Assembly: GCF_014237835.1 (NCBI RefSeq)
Contig: NZ_JACJVI010000015.1
Coordinates: 1-64,000, forward strand
DNA: 64,000 nucleotides
Source of the DNA: Rhizobium sp. AQ_MP
Lineage (GTDB): Bacteria; Pseudomonadota; Alphaproteobacteria; Rhizobiales; Rhizobiaceae
Direction: 5' to 3'
Every line of letters starts with the position of its first letter. Position 1 is the first letter of the stretch. This document shows positions 19,134 to 28,733 of this stretch, one piece after another. The position numbers and the translations under genes were made by a program. Under the pieces are notes generated by a model that was not told where the DNA came from, made no database searches, and worked only from the letters and a program-made list of their open reading frames with translations.

Positions 19134-19362
19134 GCCGTCGGGTTGAAGCGGACAGGGGCAGATTCAATTTACAAATCAAGCTGGTCGTTGCGCCTCGAGC
19201 GGTGCCACGCCGGATGCCCGATATTGCCCGGCATCGGTGGAGGGTGATCGAGCCCGAATGCCGTGCGAGCGTAGGTCAGCCTTATCCATAGCCGTACTGT
19301 ATGGGGGCTTTCATCGGCGCCTGTTTCCTTGCGGCCGGCACCCTTGTTGCTATCATGGATTG

Positions 19363-19719
19363 ATGACCATTCGCAGATTCGTTCGTTTTGCCGCCTGGAC
19401 GGGGTTGGCCCTCATCGTCTTCGTCACATTGGTACCGATTGAGGCGAGACCACCCACCATCACCTCGAACCATCTTGATCGTGCACTCGCTTTTCTCGAG
19501 ATGTCGGCATTGTTTGTCATCGCCTATCCGCGCCGGGTCCTTTCCATAACCGTCGTGCTTTTCTTCGCCGCGTTCGTGATCGAGCTGGTTCAGTTCGCCT
19601 CCAAGACGCGACACCCTGAGTTTCAAGATGCCGTGGTCAAGGCGCTCGGTGTGCTTGTCGGGGTCGCTGCCGGCTGGTTCACCAACTACCTGTCGCGCAG
19701 GGGTACGAAGTCGCCTTAG
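19363..19719 (+). CDS. VanZ-like small membrane protein
   Basis: A 118-residue protein with three or four hydrophobic segments, the VFVTLVPIEARP N-terminal motif and the conserved FVIELVQF...RHPEFQDAVVKALGVLVG region. These match the VanZ-like family, whose function outside teicoplanin resistance is unknown. The ATG at 19363 was chosen because upstream in-frame sequence lacks the family pattern. It stands alone between the amidase and the exporter genes. Confidence 0.75.
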   Translation: MTIRRFVRFAAWTGLALIVFVTLVPIEARPPTITSNHLDRALAFLEMSALFVIAYPRRVLSITVVLFFAAFVIELVQFASKTRHPEFQDAVVKALGVLVGVAAGWFTNYLSRRGTKSP

Positions 19720-19989
19720 TCTGGCAGCGTGAAGCGGGGCGGACAATTGTCACTCTTGAGCCCAGCATGATGTCCGGGGACCAAGCGAACCGGATCAGGT
19801 GAGAGATTGGCTCGATTTCGACAAGATCAGTCTACGAACTCGTTTGGTTGGAGCCTTGCTTGTGGATGCGCGTTTTTCGTTGTCGCACTCCCTCGTTACC
19901 GCTCCTATCCACCTCCTGCACCCTTTGATGCTGATACCAACGCGCGATTTCAATTTGCGCACAGCAAATATCGACGCCAAGGATAAAGA

Positions 19990-20886
19990 GTGAGCATAGT
20001 TTCTGAGAATCCCCCTTTTGGCATTGCCTTGCGGATCTTGTCCGGTTGTCTCTTCGCCGGCATGTCGATCTGCATAAAGGCGATATCGACCGAGGTACCC
20101 GTCGGAGAAATCGTCTTCTTTCGCTCTGCGTTTGCACTGATCCCGCTTGTGATCTTTTTATGGATCCGCGGTGAGTTTCCGCATGGTCTCTCGACCAAGC
20201 GACCCTTGGGACATCTTCTTCGCTCAAGCCTGGGTGCCGCCGCGATGTTTGCGTCATTCGCTTCGATTGCGAGACTACCCCTCGCGCAAGCAACGCTGCT
20301 CAGCTATCTGTCGCCGACATTCACCAGCATCGCGGGCGTTCTCCTGTTGTCGGAACGGGTGACGGTCTGGCGCGTCGGCGGCGTCGTTCTAGGGCTCGCA
20401 GGCGTTCTCATCCTGGTTTGGCCTGAAATGGGAAACTCTAGTTTCAGCGGCGATCGGCTATGGGGCTATGTCTTTGGACTGCTGATGGGTGTGCTTACTG
20501 CCTTTGCGCTGATCATGGTGCGCAGCCTCAGCCGGACAGAGAACCCGGGCGCAATCGCCTTCTACTTCGTCATCGCCTCCATGCTTGGCGGTATTGCAAC
20601 CATTCCTTTTGGCTGGATGGCGCCCGACATGTATCAGCTCATCATGCTTGTTCTTGCGGGGCTGTTCGGAGGATTTGCGCATATCGCCATGACATTGGCG
20701 TTCCGGCACGCTGAGGCTTCGTTGCTCGCGCCTTTCGAGTATCTTGCAATCACCTGGCCGATACTCGCTGACATGCTCTTGTTCGATGTGGCTTTGTCCC
20801 ACGCTTTTCTGAGCGCGCTTCCGCTTGTTCTCGGCGGTGCGGCGATGGCCGCAGTCGACGGCCGGCGGCGACGTGTTCAAACGTAG
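19990..20886 (+). CDS. EamA/DMT-family transporter
   Basis: A 298-residue inner-membrane protein with about ten hydrophobic segments arranged as two EamA repeats; these usually export metabolites or amino acids. The first repeat has VGEIVFFRSAFALIPLVIF and the second ILVWPEMG followed by a new six-helix block. It starts with GTG at 19990, with AAGGA about 8 bp upstream. The ligand is unknown. It is not tightly linked to neighbours (over 100 bp on both sides). Confidence 0.85.
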   Translation: MSIVSENPPFGIALRILSGCLFAGMSICIKAISTEVPVGEIVFFRSAFALIPLVIFLWIRGEFPHGLSTKRPLGHLLRSSLGAAAMFASFASIARLPLAQATLLSYLSPTFTSIAGVLLLSERVTVWRVGGVVLGLAGVLILVWPEMGNSSFSGDRLWGYVFGLLMGVLTAFALIMVRSLSRTENPGAIAFYFVIASMLGGIATIPFGWMAPDMYQLIMLVLAGLFGGFAHIAMTLAFRHAEASLLAPFEYLAITWPILADMLLFDVALSHAFLSALPLVLGGAAMAAVDGRRRRVQT

Positions 20887-21040
20887 TGGATACACCCAGC
20901 CGAAATGCCTGACGATCGACAAAGTGGACCGGTCCTCAATGCGATCTTCCTCAAAGCCGAAGATGAACACTCTGGGCTTAGAGCTGGCTCGGTTTGTCTG
21001 AACAGTTTCGGGCGTTTCGCTAAGTGGATTTCCACCTCGA

Positions 21041-21226
21041 TTATGCCGCCACCATCATTGGTGCCAGCGCGTTGAAGTAGGCCTGATCCGGCGTCTGCCG
21101 GTCAAGGGATGAATGTGGGCGTCGGCTGTTGTAGAAGGTCAGATATCGGCCAATGCCAGCGCGGGCCTCAGACACGGTCTTGTAGGCGTGCAGGTAGACC
21201 TCCTCATATTTGATCGACCGCCAGAG
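21041..21226 (-). pseudogene. IS3-family transposase fragment (C-terminal end of OrfB)
   Basis: The last about 60 codons of an IS3-family integrase-type transposase: WRSIKYEEVYLHAYKT, then the signature YLTFYNSRRPHSSLD and TPDQAYFN. It includes the final catalytic Glu region but nothing upstream of it. It is fused in frame with the C-terminal part of a nucleotidyltransferase gene, giving a chimeric reading frame of 180 residues that is surely accidental. Confidence 0.85.
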
Positions 21227-22253
21227 CCGCTCTGCGTCCTGTGCCGGTAGCATGCCCGCCCCGGTTCGAATGGCATCCTGCCATGCGGAGCCACGCTCCC
21301 AAGCTTTATTGTAGACGAGCGCCAGTTCGGCAGATTGCCGGGTCTGCAGCAGGGCGTCGAAGAGAAGACCAGCTTGACGAATGTCCTTGTTGCGTTTCAC
21401 CAGGCCTTGTCCGTCAGTGTGCCTTCGGCTGGCGACGACGAGCTTATGGACCGCATACCGAGACGGATCAGGGACAACAACCGGGACCCCGCTCCGGTGT
21501 AGCAGCATTGTCCTGACCGGATCCCGGATGAGGAAGTCGAGAAAACGCAAGGGATCCGCGCTGGCGCCACCGAGGGCCGGCATCTTTGCCGGCTGGTCGA
21601 TATTGTCGTCTGAACCGCGGTAGGACGTCAGGAACTCAACCCGGTATCCCCCCCCGGCGTTTTGGAACGCGGTCGAAGCAGCAGATCCTGATCGATGGGA
21701 ACTGGTCGGAAGCTGGGGTCCACACCCTGTAGCAGCTCGACGATCGGAGGCAGGCTATCTGCTACTTCCTGACTGATGGCGTAGTCTTGAGCAAAATCTG
21801 CGTCTCCAGTTAAAATCGCAGCCATGGGAAGACGCATGCCCAGCAGCCCTGAATAGCACTGAAAGGCCACCGTCCCGATAAGCACGCCTCTGAGCCGAAA
21901 AAGGCCAACCTCGGCAAGGGCCTCGACTATGTCACCGGACATGGCATCGGGGGCGACCATTCCGCCCTCACGCGTCAAGGTGTTGACCAGGTGCCTACGG
22001 GTGCGCAAATCGTCCTTGTCTCGCCTATGATCTGCTACGCGCTGAGATAGAACCGGGTCATCGGCCGGACCGACACATCGGCGTTTCGTGCCACCATGAC
22101 CGTCTGGAATGTCGCAGTACCAGTATTTTGCCCCTTGATGTTCGCTGGGGTGAAACAACCCGTGGAAGGAAATTCGGCTATCCAAGCGGCGCCAAACGAG
22201 CGCTGGTCCAGCTCCGCAAGCATCGTTCGGCACATGAGGTCTATCGACTTCAT
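21227..22253 (-). pseudogene. Nucleotidyltransferase-fold (GSU2403-type) gene, frameshifted and truncated
   Basis: Three frames carry consecutive parts of one protein. The start is MKSIDLMCRTMLAELDQRS (22253). A second frame has KYWYCDIPDGHGGTKRR, DIVEALAEVGLFRLRGVLIG and LTGDADFAQDYA. The third, after a run of eight C (21648-21655), has YRVEFLTSYRGSDD, MPALGGASADPLRFLDFL and YAVHKLVVASRR. The family, found on many plasmids and often linked to toxin-antitoxin-like roles, is normally continuous. The C-terminus is replaced by an IS3 fragment. At least two frameshifts make it a pseudogene, unless the C8 tract is slippery. Confidence 0.82.
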
Positions 22254-22263
22254 GGCCTTATGC

Positions 22264-22302
22264 CACGAGTTAAACTGTTTTTCAAAAACGGTATAACTCG
22301 TG
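22264..22302. repeat. 39-nt near-perfect palindrome (strong hairpin)
   Basis: Arms CACGAGTTA and TAACTCGTG enclose a further paired stretch, GTTTTT opposite AAAAAC, around a single central C. About 17 of 19 positions pair, plus one G-T. It sits 10 bp upstream of the nucleotidyltransferase start codon and 112 bp past the end of the sugar ABC operon. It could be an operator or a bidirectional terminator. Confidence 0.75.
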
Positions 22303-22414
22303 CTTGGAAGAGGTCAAGTTGGCTGCAGTGTTGGGGCTATCAGAACGCGACAGCGTTCGCATCGAAACGGCAGAGGCGAGGCTGATCCTCTGCCCCTTTC
22401 CCACAGGATCAGCC

Positions 22415-23464
22415 TCAAACGAGTCGATCTCCCGTTGCAGAATCAAAGAGGTGAAGGTCGTCGGAAGCGACATCAAAACCGAGCACCTCGCCTTCCGTTA
22501 CACGGAGTGAAGCTGGCACGGATACAGAGAGTTCGTTTGAGCCTATGCTGAGCGTCAAGAGCCGCGTTTCGCCGTGGAACTCATTACGCTCGACCCGGCC
22601 CCGGATCGCACCTTGGTCCGTGCTCAGACGCAGTGCCCCGGGTCTGATGCCGACGGTGACCGGGCCGGGCTTGACCGGGAAAGGTGTTGGCAAAGTTATA
22701 TGAGTGTCCACGAGATCCTCGCCCGCCTTGTCGAGGGTCAGGAAGTTCATGTTCGGCGTGCCGATGAACCCGGCCGCAAACACAGTGGCCGGCTTCTGGT
22801 AGATTTCTTCCGGCGTTCCCATCTGTTCGATCCTGCCGTCCTTCATCAGCACGATCCGGTCGGCAAGTGTCATCGCCTCAAGCTGATCATGGGTGACATA
22901 GATACTGGTCGTCTTCAGATCGCGGTGCAGCCGGGCAATCTCCACGCGCAGGCTGCCACGCAGTTTCGCATCGAGATTGGAGAGCGGCTCGTCAAACAGA
23001 AAGACTTCAGGCGTCTTGATCATGGCACGCGCGATCGCCACGCGCTGTTGCTGGCCGCCCGACAATTCGGTCGGCTTGCGGGTGAGGTAGATGCCAAGAC
23101 CGAGTGCCTCGACCACCGGTGCCAAGCGCTCCTCGATTGCAGCCTTGGGCGTGCCTGCCCGCTCGAGCCCGAAGGTGATGTTCTCACGCACGCTCATATG
23201 GGGATAAAGCGCATAGTTCTGGAAGACCATGGCAATGCCGCGGTCGCCAGGATCGCGGTCATTCATCCGCTCGCCACCGATGAAGAGATCACCGCCGGAG
23301 ATATCTTCGAGGCCGGCAATCATGCGCAGCATGGTGGACTTCCCGCAGCCGGATGGGCCGAGGAAGACGACGAATTCATGGTCATCAATTTTCAGATCGA
23401 AGTCGCGCATGACTTCCAGCGCGCCATAGACCTTGCGGATAGCCCGGCATTCGACAGTGGCCAT
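22415..23464 (-). CDS. Sugar/polyol ABC transporter ATP-binding protein (UgpC/MalK type)
   Basis: A 349-residue ATPase with Walker A GPSGCGKST (about 37-45), Q-loop FQNYALYPHM, signature [15 protein letters not shown], Walker [13 protein letters not shown] and a C-terminal TOBE domain with VGIRPGAL. This is the CUT1-type sugar or polyol ATPase. The ATG at 23464 overlaps the dehydrogenase stop by one base (TGATG); an in-frame GTG one codon upstream is less likely. It ends the operon that starts with the binding protein at 27.5 kb. Confidence 0.92.
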   Translation of the reverse strand: MATVECRAIRKVYGALEVMRDFDLKIDDHEFVVFLGPSGCGKSTMLRMIAGLEDISGGDLFIGGERMNDRDPGDRGIAMVFQNYALYPHMSVRENITFGLERAGTPKAAIEERLAPVVEALGLGIYLTRKPTELSGGQQQRVAIARAMIKTPEVFLFDEPLSNLDAKLRGSLRVEIARLHRDLKTTSIYVTHDQLEAMTLADRIVLMKDGRIEQMGTPEEIYQKPATVFAAGFIGTPNMNFLTLDKAGEDLVDTHITLPTPFPVKPGPVTVGIRPGALRLSTDQGAIRGRVERNEFHGETRLLTLSIGSNELSVSVPASLRVTEGEVLGFDVASDDLHLFDSATGDRLV

Positions 23465-24510
23465 CACTTGCCCTCCCCGTCCAGGATGATCTGCAACTTC
23501 ACATCTTCCGGCCTGCCTTCTGCTGCACGCTTAAAGGCCTCGATCGACTGCTCGAACCCATAGGTGCCGGATACCAGGGGCTTGAGATCAACCTTGCCGG
23601 CGGCGATCAATGCCAGCGCCCGGTCGAAGACATTGGCGTAACGGAAGACGGTCTCGATGCGGCATTCGCGAAAGCAAGCGGCCGCAAGGTCGACGGCGAC
23701 CGGTTCGGGCGGCAAGCCGACCAGCACCACCGTGCCGCCCGGTCGAACCAGTTTGAACAGGTCTTTGATCGCGCCAGCCGCGCCCGAGCATTCAAAGACG
23801 ATGTCCGTACCCCAGCCGTCCGTTTCCTTGTTGACGGTTTCGACGAGGTCGACCTGCGTGAGGTTGACCCCGGTGATGCCGCCATAACTTTCGGCAAGCT
23901 TCAGCTTGGTTTCAGAAAGATCCGAAATCAGCACGCGCGAGCAGCCACCGCCAAGAGCCGCAAGTGCGACCATGATGCCAATCGTGCCGCAGCCGGTCAC
24001 CACGGCTGTGTCGCCTGGGGTGATCTTTGCGCGGGCTGCGGCCTGCATGCCAACCGCAAAGGGTTCGACCATCGCGCCTTCTGCAAACGAGACATTGTCC
24101 GGCAGCTTGTAGGTGAAGCTTGCCGGATGCACCGTCTCAGCTGTCAGCACCCCATGCACCGGGGGCGTTGCCCAGAAGGTAACGGCCGGATCGACATTGT
24201 AGAGGCCAAGCCGCGAGGCGCGTGATTTTGGGTCGGGAATGCCGGGCTCCATGCAGACCCGGTCACCGGGTTTCAGATGCGTGACCTTGGCACCGACTTC
24301 GGTCACGGTTCCAGCCGCCTCATGACCGAGCACCATGGGTTCGTTGACGACAAAATCGCCAATACGGCCATGGGTATAGTAGTGAACGTCGCTGCCGCAT
24401 ACGCCGACGGTGTGGATGCGAATGCGGACGTCGTCCGGCCCCATCTCCTGGGGTAGATCGATGTCGCGCAGTGAGAGTTCGCCGACACGTTCGAGGACAA
24501 GTGCTTTCAT
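23464..24510 (-). CDS. Zinc-dependent polyol (sorbitol/xylitol-type) dehydrogenase
   Basis: A 348-residue medium-chain dehydrogenase. The catalytic-zinc Cys is in [19 protein letters not shown], the His-Glu pair in LGHEAAGTV, and the NAD-binding region contains [18 protein letters not shown]. The usual four-Cys structural-zinc loop is absent (the segment reads [20 protein letters not shown]), as in several xylitol and sorbitol dehydrogenases. It would oxidise the imported polyol to a ketose. It sits inside the ABC operon between permease and ATPase genes, tying substrate to uptake. Confidence 0.88.
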   Translation of the reverse strand: MKALVLERVGELSLRDIDLPQEMGPDDVRIRIHTVGVCGSDVHYYTHGRIGDFVVNEPMVLGHEAAGTVTEVGAKVTHLKPGDRVCMEPGIPDPKSRASRLGLYNVDPAVTFWATPPVHGVLTAETVHPASFTYKLPDNVSFAEGAMVEPFAVGMQAAARAKITPGDTAVVTGCGTIGIMVALAALGGGCSRVLISDLSETKLKLAESYGGITGVNLTQVDLVETVNKETDGWGTDIVFECSGAAGAIKDLFKLVRPGGTVVLVGLPPEPVAVDLAAACFRECRIETVFRYANVFDRALALIAAGKVDLKPLVSGTYGFEQSIEAFKRAAEGRPEDVKLQIILDGEGK

Positions 24511-24517
24511 GGGATAA

Positions 24518-25336
24518 TCAACCTTGATCGGATTTCTTGGAAAATGCGGCATTGAGGCCTCCAGCCAGCACCCCAAGCAGGATCAGCGGTGGCAGGGAGA
24601 GAAGGACGACGGCGGCGTTCAAGATGCCCCAGGGCACGTTCATGCCGAGCTGCGACATCTCTGAGGCGATGATCGGCAGGGTCTTGGCGCTTGATGTGGT
24701 GAGCATCATGGCAAGCAGGAATTCATTCCACACGAGCACGAAGGAAAAGGCGATGGCGCCGAAGACCTGGAACCGCGCAATCGGCAGCGCGATGCGGAAG
24801 AAGGTGGCGTAGGGCCCCAGGCCATCGACGCGGGCCGCCTCTTCGACATGCAGGCTGACACGTTCGAATGCCGGCACCGACAGCCAGATGGTGATCGAGG
24901 CCGTGACGATGAGATAGGTCACGATCAGCGACAGGCGGGTATCGTAGAGATCGAGCCCAAGCCAGATGACCAGCATGGGAATAGCAATTGCCACCGGCGG
25001 CAGGAAGCGCAGCGACAGGACGAAGAACTGCGCTTCTGCGGTCAGCCGGTTCTTGAAACGGGCAATCACATAGGCCGCGGGTACGCCGAGCACAGCGCCG
25101 AGTGCCACGGCACTTGTGCATACGATCAGAGAATTGGTCAGCGCGCGCGCCACCGAGCGGCGGTTCAGCACATAGCTCATATTGTCGAGCACCGGCTGGA
25201 AGAAGAGTTTCGGCGTCGAGACCAGAAGGTCGGCATTGGTCTTAAAGGCGTTGAGCAAGGTCCACAGCAGCGGCAGCACGACAAGCGCTGCAGCAAGAAC
25301 CAGAATGACCCTGAGCAGATAAGTCGAGAGCTTCAT
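24518..25336 (-). CDS. Sugar/polyol ABC transporter permease 2
   Basis: A 272-residue CUT1-family permease with six predicted membrane segments and the EAA docking loop [21 protein letters not shown]. It starts within the stop of permease 1 (4-bp overlap) and lies 7 bp before the dehydrogenase start. It forms the transmembrane channel with permease 1. Confidence 0.92.
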   Translation of the reverse strand: MKLSTYLLRVILVLAAALVVLPLLWTLLNAFKTNADLLVSTPKLFFQPVLDNMSYVLNRRSVARALTNSLIVCTSAVALGAVLGVPAAYVIARFKNRLTAEAQFFVLSLRFLPPVAIAIPMLVIWLGLDLYDTRLSLIVTYLIVTASITIWLSVPAFERVSLHVEEAARVDGLGPYATFFRIALPIARFQVFGAIAFSFVLVWNEFLLAMMLTTSSAKTLPIIASEMSQLGMNVPWGILNAAVVLLSLPPLILLGVLAGGLNAAFSKKSDQG

Positions 25337-26196
25337 CGGTTCAGCCTCTTCCAGGTGAATGTGAAGGTGACGATGGTCAGCACCATCATGATGACGGCCA
25401 TGGAGGAGGCGTAGGAAATCTTGCCGGCTTCGATGAAGCCTTGGGAATAGGCATACATGTCGAGTGTTTCGGTGGAGATGCCAGGGCCGCCACGGGTCAT
25501 GACATAAACGAGGTCAAAGGAGCGCAGGCTTTCGATCGCCTTGACCAGGAGGAGGCTGATCAATGGCGCTCTCAGCATTGGCAGCGTGACGAAGCGATGA
25601 ATCTCGAAACGGGTGGCGCGGTCGATCCGCGCAGCTTCAAGTGGTTGCGGCGGCAGGGATTCCAACAGCTTCAGAATGATGACGGCAAAGAACAGGCCCC
25701 ATTGCCAGACATCGACAAAGGCAACGGCGAGAAGCGCGCCAAGCGGCGTAGAGAGAATATCCGGCGTGATGTCGGTCAGTTCGCGAACCGGCCAGGTCAA
25801 TGCGCCATAAAGTGGGTGGAAGGCGAACTTCCAGACGAAGGCTGCACAGACACGCGGCAAAAGAACCGGAATGATGAAGAGAACGCAGAGCAGATTGCGC
25901 AGCTTCGGGCTTGCGGCCTCGAACATGGCAATGCCGAGGGTCAACCCGGTCACCATGGTGGCTGTAACGCTGATGATTTCCCATTTGAAGGAAACCCAGA
26001 GCGCGTTGAGAAAACGGGCGTCTGAGAACAGCGCGAGATAATTGGCAAACCAGACATAGTCAGCATCGGGCGCCGACAGCGTGCGGTTCTGTAGCGATAT
26101 ATTCACCGCATAGAGCGTTGGCACCAGAGCGAGGATGATCAGGATGCCCAGGGTCGGGCCCAGGAAGACATAAGGCAGCGAGCGACCGCGGCGCAT
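25333..26196 (-). CDS. Sugar/polyol ABC transporter permease 1
   Basis: A 287-residue CUT1-family permease beginning MRRGRSLPYVFLGPTLGILI, with six predicted membrane segments. Its docking loop is less canonical (LEAARIDRATRFEIHRFVTL) but in the usual place. The ATG at 26196 was chosen over an upstream in-frame start, because the added residues would run through the stem-loop that separates it from the binding-protein gene. Confidence 0.9.
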   Translation of the reverse strand: MRRGRSLPYVFLGPTLGILIILALVPTLYAVNISLQNRTLSAPDADYVWFANYLALFSDARFLNALWVSFKWEIISVTATMVTGLTLGIAMFEAASPKLRNLLCVLFIIPVLLPRVCAAFVWKFAFHPLYGALTWPVRELTDITPDILSTPLGALLAVAFVDVWQWGLFFAVIILKLLESLPPQPLEAARIDRATRFEIHRFVTLPMLRAPLISLLLVKAIESLRSFDLVYVMTRGGPGISTETLDMYAYSQGFIEAGKISYASSMAVIMMVLTIVTFTFTWKRLNR

Positions 26197-26214
26197 GGCA
26201 GATCCTTTGATGAA

Positions 26215-26244
26215 GAAAAAAGGGGCGCGTCGTCGGACGCGCCC
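26215..26244 (-). terminator. Intra-operon stem-loop between binding-protein and permease genes
   Basis: On the minus strand a perfect 9-bp stem (GGGCGCGTC, 4-base loop, GACGCGCCC) is followed by CTTTTTTC. It lies just after the binding-protein stop and 19 bp before the permease start. Partial terminators or stabilising stems here give more binding protein than permease, a common arrangement in ABC importer operons. Confidence 0.82.
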
Positions 26245-26264
26245 GAGTTGGCTGCTTGGGGGCC

Positions 26265-27515
26265 TTAAAGCTTGGCGGCGAAGGCTTCGAGTTCGGACAG
26301 CGTCGCCTTGATGTCGGTGCGGCTGCCAGTGATCAGTTCTTCCAGCATGATGCCCCACTGATTGCCCAGTTCCTGCCAGCGTGGATCTTGCCAGAAAGTG
26401 ACAGTGGTCTTCTCACCCGTGGCTGCCATGGCGTCGGCGAGGTTCTGACCGAAGGTCTTGGCATATTCCGGGCTCTGATAGGTGCTGGTGCGGGTCAATT
26501 CGCCCGGCTGGCCGGCGGCAAGGCGACGGGCCTCCTGCTCCTTGGAGGTTGCCCAAGCAACAAAGAGACCGGCGCAGGCCTTTTCTTCGTCTGTCGCATT
26601 GGCCTTTGAGGCGATGGCAAAACCGTGGGAATAACCACCACCCGGCAGCGGCGACGGCGGAACCGAGAAGGCAACCTTGTCAGCGACCTGGCTCTGCGCC
26701 TTGTCGACGGACATACCGCCAAGCGGTGCGGATTCGATGATGATCGCGACCTTGCCCGAGCGGAAGGCACCGGTTGATTCATCCCAGGAGCCTGTCTGCG
26801 TGCCCGGAGCCGAATACTTGAAGAGTTCGAGATAGGTCTCGGTTGCCTTCACGGCAGCTTGCGAGTTGAAGGCTGGCTTGCCGTCCTTGAACCACTCGCC
26901 GCCATTGGCCTTGAAGAAAGGCATCCAGCGCCAGACATTGGCACCCGAACCACGCTGGCCTCGCAAGGCGGTACCATAGACGCTATTTGCCGGATCATGC
27001 AGCTTCTGGACGGCTGCGAAATACTCGTCCCAGGTCTTGGGCGGCTGAATGCCGGCCTTTTCGAGTAGATCGGTGCGATAGACCATCAGGTCGCCGCCGC
27101 CCTGGACGGGGGCAAACCACTGCTTGCCGTCATAGGTGGCTGCCGCCCGCATGCCGGCATCGAAATCATTGTAATCGTATTCGGCCGGGTAGAAGCCATC
27201 TAGCGGCACGATCCAGCCGGAGGAGGCAAACAGCGCCAGATTGGCTTCGTCGACATAATAGACATTAAAGCTGCCAACGGTCGATGCATCGGCCTGTGAC
27301 TTGGCGCGACGATCGTTTTCGTTGAGATAGCTGATCTCGAAGCCGGCACCGGAAAGTGCCTCGAACTCGTCGACATAGTCTTCGAGCAGTGTGAGCCCAT
27401 CGCGTGGCTGTGCCAGGATGCGAACGTCATCCGTGCATTGTGCAGCGGCCAGAGCGTTCGAGGCGGCAAGGATAGCGATGACCGCGCAGCCTGCGCGGAG
27501 AAGATTTGATGTCAT
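26265..27515 (-). CDS. Sugar/polyol ABC transporter substrate-binding protein
   Basis: A 416-residue periplasmic solute-binding protein of the MalE-like type. The signal peptide is MTSNLLRAGCAVIAILAASN with cleavage near ALAAAQ. The mature protein contains family features such as MVYRTDLLEKAGIQPPKTWDEY. It is the first gene of a five-gene operon (binding protein, two permeases, dehydrogenase, ATPase). A divergent AraC-type regulator 120 bp away probably controls it. The ligand is likely a sugar alcohol, judged by the dehydrogenase. Confidence 0.92.
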   Translation of the reverse strand: MTSNLLRAGCAVIAILAASNALAAAQCTDDVRILAQPRDGLTLLEDYVDEFEALSGAGFEISYLNENDRRAKSQADASTVGSFNVYYVDEANLALFASSGWIVPLDGFYPAEYDYNDFDAGMRAAATYDGKQWFAPVQGGGDLMVYRTDLLEKAGIQPPKTWDEYFAAVQKLHDPANSVYGTALRGQRGSGANVWRWMPFFKANGGEWFKDGKPAFNSQAAVKATETYLELFKYSAPGTQTGSWDESTGAFRSGKVAIIIESAPLGGMSVDKAQSQVADKVAFSVPPSPLPGGGYSHGFAIASKANATDEEKACAGLFVAWATSKEQEARRLAAGQPGELTRTSTYQSPEYAKTFGQNLADAMAATGEKTTVTFWQDPRWQELGNQWGIMLEELITGSRTDIKATLSELEAFAAKL

Positions 27516-27588
27516 GATTTCCTCCCTTGATGGCAACTCCCTCGCCATCGACGGGGGCACTTTTGCCGAAGAGGTCAGCGCGAACTAG

Positions 27589-27616
27589 TTGGACTTCGTC
27601 GCAGAAATGATACTAT
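27589..27616 (+). promoter_or_regulatory. Candidate promoter for the AraC-type regulator
   Basis: TTGGAC (27589-27594), 16 bases, then TACTAT (27611-27616), upstream of the ATG at 27639. This argues that a longer reading from a TTG at 27618 is not the true start. Confidence 0.4.
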
Positions 27617-27638
27617 TTTGACATCTGTACTCCGCTAT

Positions 27639-28565
27639 ATGAGTCATCACATGCCTATTGCACCAGATTTCCCGCAGTCTCCTTCCGAGACCTTTACCGC
27701 CACGCGTGAACAGATCGTCCTGCCCGGAGGCGCCTCCTATCTGATCCGCCGCGACGACTATCCCAATCCGATCTGTATCTGGAACTACCACCCCGAATGG
27801 GAGATCCATTTCATCCCGGACGCGAGTGGCTTTGCCTATGTCGGGGACTATATCGGCCCGTTTCGCCCCGGACATCTGATGCTGACAGGAACCAATCTGC
27901 CACATAACTGGATCACCCCTGGCGCCCCGCCGCTTCCCGGTCGGGATATGGTCCTGCAGTTTGATGCCGATGCCCTGATAGGTGTGCGGGCTGTCTGCCC
28001 TGAATTCGATGTGCTGCACCGGCTCAAACCCTTGGCGCAACGTGGGATCGAGATCTTGGGCAATGACGCCAGCTTGATTGGCGAGAAGATCCTCGAACTG
28101 CATGCGATCGGCCATCGGGGTGGATTGGGGCTCTTCCTGGAAATCCTCGAGGCGATCGATGCAGCAGCTGAAAAGCGCCTGCTCGCCAGCGAGCACTTCA
28201 TCTCGATCTACAACCAGGTGTCGGATCGCAGGCACCGGCGTATCGACCAGGCCATCCAGATCCTGCAATCGGATCCCGGCGCGCAAATGCATGAGGTGGC
28301 GCAAGAGGTCGGTTTCGAGCCTTCCGCTTTCTCACGCGCCTTTCGTCGCCTGACCGGCATGAATTTCTCCGACTACAGCCGTTCCGTTCGCGTCTGGCGA
28401 GCACGAACGCTTCTGAGCGAGACCCAGACATCTATTACCGATATCTGCTTCGAAGCCGGCTTCAACAACCTGTCGAATTTCAACCGCACCTTTCGTTTTG
28501 AAACAGGGTTGACGCCGCGTGCCTATCGAAATGCGGCAAGGATCAGGGCAAAGTCGCTTCTTTGA
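27639..28565 (+). CDS. AraC-family transcriptional regulator
   Basis: A 308-residue regulator with an N-terminal cupin-like sensing domain (GHLMLTGTNLPHNW) and two C-terminal helix-turn-helices (about residues 200-300, with VAQEVGFEPSAFSRAFRRLTG and ICFEAGFNNLSNFNRTF). It diverges from the polyol ABC operon and precedes the cyclodeaminase-like gene, so it may control either or both. ATG 27639 is chosen; an ATG at 27651 is also possible. Confidence 0.88.
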   Translation: MSHHMPIAPDFPQSPSETFTATREQIVLPGGASYLIRRDDYPNPICIWNYHPEWEIHFIPDASGFAYVGDYIGPFRPGHLMLTGTNLPHNWITPGAPPLPGRDMVLQFDADALIGVRAVCPEFDVLHRLKPLAQRGIEILGNDASLIGEKILELHAIGHRGGLGLFLEILEAIDAAAEKRLLASEHFISIYNQVSDRRHRRIDQAIQILQSDPGAQMHEVAQEVGFEPSAFSRAFRRLTGMNFSDYSRSVRVWRARTLLSETQTSITDICFEAGFNNLSNFNRTFRFETGLTPRAYRNAARIRAKSLL

Positions 28566-28733
28566 TCTTCAATCTGGGCACGAGCTCACTCGATGTGTTG
28601 ACCGACGTCAGATGACGCCGGAGCTTCAGCGTTCTTCGCCAACTCTTTGCCAAGACTTCGCCTCTCAACCCTGCCCGGTCCGCTATCATCTCCTCCTGTC
28701 GCAGCCAAAGCCTATTCGGGAGGAGCAGGTCGC

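Noticed and set aside
21041-21583. 180-residue open frame as a real fused protein
   Set aside because: It joins the C-terminal part of a nucleotidyltransferase to the tail of an IS3 transposase; neither part is complete.
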